Position numbers and translations under genes: made by a program. The notes beneath the pieces are model-generated. The model was not told the DNA's origin and ran no database searches. It saw nothing but the letters and a program-made list of their open reading frames with translations. This document shows positions 60,990 through 64,000 of a stretch of DNA of 64,000 bases, piece by piece. Where the stretch lies: the NCBI GenBank assembly GCA_907163375.1, contig CAJQUW010013656.1, positions 117,264 to 181,263 of the forward strand, given 5' to 3'. This DNA comes from Prostheceraeus crozeri. Its lineage: Eukaryota; Platyhelminthes; Polycladida; Euryleptidae. Position 1 is the first letter of the stretch, and every line of letters begins with the position of its first letter.

Positions 60990-61460
60990 AGCCCACACCC
61001 CCAACCCCCACCCCCACCCTCTGGAACGAAGGTGAGGGAGTTCGTCAAGGATGTGCTGGGAGGAATGGGTCCGTAAGGAGGAAACTGTTCCCCCCCACCC
61101 CCACCCCCTCATGTCACACTTCCAACTTTGGTTGTAGAGATGGTAGAAAGTCGTGCCATAGCTCATTTGAAAGCTGAGAATGAGAAAAAGGCAGTGGCAA
61201 GCTTAGTTTGGACTCATTTTCTTGGGTTTAGGGAGGAAAATGGCAGGAAACGGTCAGAGTTGGAAAAAGTCAGGTTTTGGTGGTTTTCGGATGAGAAAAG
61301 TCGTTTTTCGACATGAAGGAGTGCTCGGATGGGAAAATGGAGTGCATATTCAGACGTTTTGGCCAATTTTGGGTCTAGCAACGTCTTCCCAACTCAATCG
61401 GAGAGAAAATGTTCTGACCCTCACCCCCACCCTCAACCCCACCCCCACCCCCTCCTGTCA
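60990..61460 (-). other. G-quadruplex-prone runs in the TIR of Polinton no. 3
   Basis: C-runs such as CCCCCAACCCCCACCCCC (~61,006-61,023) and the similar set at 61,421-61,460 put four or more G-runs in a row on the minus strand. They sit at the joints between the ~320-bp units, where Polinton no. 2 has single runs of 7-9 C. Confidence 0.6.
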
Positions 61461-62123
61461 CACTTCCAACTTTGGTTGTAGAGATGGTAGAAAGTCGTGC
61501 CACAGCTCATTTGAAAGCTGAGAATGAGAAACAGGCAGAGGAAAGCTCAGTTTGGTCCTATTTTCCTGGGTTTAGGGAGGAAAATGGCAAGAAACCGTCA
61601 CAGTTGGAAAAGTCAGGTTTTGGAGGTTTTGGGATGAGAAAAGTCGTTTTTCGACATGAAGGAGGCCTCGGATGGGAAAATGGAGTGCAAATTCGGACGT
61701 TTTTGCCAATTTTGGGTCTAGCAACGTCTACTCAAATCAATCGGAGAGAAAAAGTTCTGACCCTCACCCCCATCCCCCCCTCGGCAGCGATCTTCTAACT
61801 TTGGTTGTAGACATCGTAGAAAGTCGTGCAATAGCTGGTTTGAAAGCTGAGAGTGAGACAACTTCAGTGGAAAACATGGCTTGTTCGTATTGCCTTCGTT
61901 TAGATGTGAGGCGTCATTTAAGATTTTGGGATATTGGCGAAAAACGACAGTTAGAATTTTTGTGATGGCTGTGGGCTGTAGAGCCAAAACGAAGCATTGG
62001 ACGGGAAAACAGAGACCAGATTCGGATTCAGCGTCAAATTCTACTTGGAAATGGTGTATTTCCAGCTCAATCGGACCACTAGAACCGGAGATAGACGGTT
62101 TTTTAGTGTATGAATGATGGGTA

Positions 62124-62158
62124 TTACGTCATCAGCTGATCGCCACACACTATATAAG
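62124..62158 (+). promoter_or_regulatory. TIR promoter module of Polinton no. 3
   Basis: TTACGTCA, CAGCTG and TATATAAG in the same order and spacing as in both TIRs of Polinton no. 2. Confidence 0.6.
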
Positions 62159-64000
62159 TGGAAACTCGGCTTGTGGAAATCAGTTCTCCTCCCGACTGGG
62201 TTGGGGTAGGTGAACTCTGCAGCTCCGATGATAGCATTGGATATCTGAAAAACCGGGTTTCTGTAAGAAACCGACTTAGAAAATTTCATTGCTGATATCA
62301 GCTAAGGCGTCAGACTTAGAGGTTCGCCAGGAGATGGCCTTCGTCTCCAGGCCATAAAAGACTCCAAAACTTTAAAGGCTTGTAACTTTGCTTCTACAAG
62401 TCCGTTTGACTTGATTCAAAAAAGGTTCGGTTGCTATTGACCTGCCCTAAGTGATAGACTACTTATAAAATTTCATAAGTAGTACTAAAAAGTTGAAAAT
62501 TTTAAATTCACTAGTTTTGGAGGTTTTCTGGGGTATTCGACCCTGCTGAAGTCAACTAGAGGATTTTAGTGAGCCAGTCTTCTCATGGACTTTTCACTTA
62601 AAGCTCACTGTCTTTTCACTGAAAGCGAGCAAGACACGGAGAGTTTTGCTGTAATATTCCACTGACAGGGTGTTCCTTCGGGACGGCGGACGATGCCGTA
62701 GTGATAAGTGTGAGAGGGAGTGTGTCATAGTTTAGACCGAAACCGCTGGGGCAACTCATGTCTCATGTTGGGCATTTGACACAGTTCTCAACGTAGCACT
62801 TTGAACGCCAATCGGTTGAGTCTTAGCTATCTTGTCATGGGTGGCCTCTAAACATCTCCATTGCAAAACGCTGGTGAATCACGGCTTGCTATCAAGCTGC
62901 TCAAAGTCTGTCAACCTCTTACCAACTCCACCGGTTTTCATGTCTGAGCCACATATGGACTAAGCAGCTTTTCACTGAAAGCGAGCAAGACACGGAGAGT
63001 TTTGCTGTAATATTCCACTGACAGGGTGTTCCTTCGGGACGGCGGACGATGCCGTAGTGATAAGTGTGGCAAGGGAGTGTGTCATAGTTTAGACCGAAAC
63101 CGCTGGGGCAACTCATGTCTCATGTTGGGCATTTGACACAGTTCTCAACGTAGCACTTTGAACGCCAATCGGTTGAGTCTTAGCTATCTTGTCATGGGTG
63201 GCCTCTAAACATCTCCATTGCAAAACGCTGGTGAATCAAGCTCTCTACGGCTTGCTATCAAGCTGATCAAAGTCTGTCCACCTCTTACCAACTCCACCGG
63301 TTTTCATGTCTGGCGATCAAGTCATGGACGGTGCACGATTTTCGGTGTGATACTTCCTGTGGGTGATTTCGAGACAGCGATGAAGTCCGTAGCTGCACGG
63401 GACGTGGGCAATGGTAATCCTTGTGAAACCTCTGCGTCATGTTTGCAATGTTTCGTCTCAACGTTGTACTCTGACCGCCAGGGCGACATTTAGCTATCTG
63501 CCACAGGTTACCTCATAAAATCTCCATTGCACTTGTCTCCCGACAGTTGGCCAAGCATGTGAGAATGAACCATCAGTTCTTCTTGTCTCTATCACGGAGA
63601 GGAAATGATGAATGGAATGAAGGGAGGACATTCATGCGCCACACGCAAAACATCACAGACTTCTCTCTTTGCTAGTGAACAAGCTCTTGTCAGTGTCGTC
63701 AGAAACTCTATCATGTCGTACAAAAGTTCTATTGCAACACAGGTTGATGTATAGTTAGAAAGTTTGATCATGACGTTTATTTCATAAGTCTAGTCAGAAA
63801 GTGTATCATAGTTTGTAAAAGTTCTACTGCAGCACAGGTTGATGTATAGTTAGAAAAGTTTGATCATGACGTTTTATGAAACACACGTCATAAAATGTAA
63901 GCGTTAGTGTAGTCACCTAGTTTTACTGCGACACACGTTTGTGAAAGTAAAATTTGATCATTGAAGTTGTATTCGTAAGTCTAGTCAGAAACTTCATCAT

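Larger units (their letters stand above)
60673..64000 (+). mobile_element. Polinton no. 3, left end, continuing past the window
   Basis: Begins AGTAGTAACCCC at 60,673. It follows the same order as the left part of Polinton no. 2: tip, ~320-bp units (from ~61,115 and ~61,460), link, promoter module (62,124-62,158), the duplicated inner segment (62,600-62,960; 62,965-63,300) and the 63,390-64,000 region that matches 32,420-33,000. A same-family copy, visibly diverged from no. 2. The tip itself is repeated about three times (60,676, 60,814, 60,946). Coding genes would lie beyond the window. Confidence 0.88.

Noticed and set aside
1-64000. CRISPR arrays, bacterial operons, riboswitches or ribosome binding sites
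   Set aside because: None seen; gene structure, TATA/AATAAA signals and element content are those of an animal genome.

Overview
WHAT IT IS. The window looks like transposon-dense DNA of a metazoan, most likely invertebrate, genome. It is AT-rich and has no operons or bacterial signals. Almost every recognisable coding stretch belongs to a mobile element: Tc1/mariner relatives, piggyBac, pogo, hAT, P, several LINEs, Penelope-like fragments, a gypsy-type fossil and four separate Polinton/Maverick remains. I cannot name the species. Host genes are nearly absent; three stretches (14.1-14.4 kb, 23.06-23.27 kb, 50.25-50.4 kb) are weak exon candidates.

LAYOUT. 0-2 kb: a LINE on the minus strand with an internal duplication. 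2.1-2.45 kb: two pieces resembling the 7SL RNA Alu domain and one tRNA-like piece. 4.4-11.1 kb: a three-level nest. A Tc1/mariner-class element with ~260-bp terminal inverted repeats (TIRs) and a RING-H2 motif in front of its transposase is split by a 3.8-kb piggyBac, which is itself split by a 1.35-kb mariner-class element. 11.5-13.4 kb: a gypsy fossil, a foldback and Tc1 scraps. 14.6-15.7 kb: a LINE. 16.06-17.66 kb: a Polinton fossil on the minus strand. 19.2-21.6 kb: two LINEs. 23.6-26.4 kb: hAT, a nested palindrome, mariner and Penelope-like scraps. 26.86-28.27 kb: a DUF4817-type mariner-class element, directly followed by a pogo-like element (28,275-50,028) whose transposase gene is split by a 19.8-kb Polinton (29,012-48,802).

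THE LARGE POLINTON. It has ~3.3-kb TIRs, AG...CT ends and a 6-bp target duplication (CTTGTT). It carries the family's morphogenesis set: packaging ATPase, integrase with a chromodomain, double-jelly-roll major capsid protein, adenain-like protease and penton-type minor capsid protein. It also carries less usual cargo: an IAP-like UBA+RING protein, a small membrane glycoprotein, a PD-(D/E)XK nuclease and short acidic proteins with SUMO-interaction-like motifs behind clear TATA boxes. I see no protein-primed DNA polymerase B anywhere between the TIRs, which is the most unusual thing about it. Several core genes are interrupted (roughly five to eight breaks in total), so it is treated as a fossil, but its two TIRs look very similar, which points to a recent insertion.

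50-64 kb: a penton fragment of another Polinton, Penelope-like scraps, a 1.7-kb TIR element with no open frame, a hAT-like tip, a pogo PHD tail, a well-preserved Tc1 with ~215-bp TIRs (56,178-57,810), a P-element/THAP9-like tail broken by a hairpin insertion and, from 60,673 to the window edge, the left end of a second Polinton of the same family as the large one.

LIMITS. All calls come from reading the sequence and recalling family motifs; no database search was run. Percent identities and ages are visual impressions.
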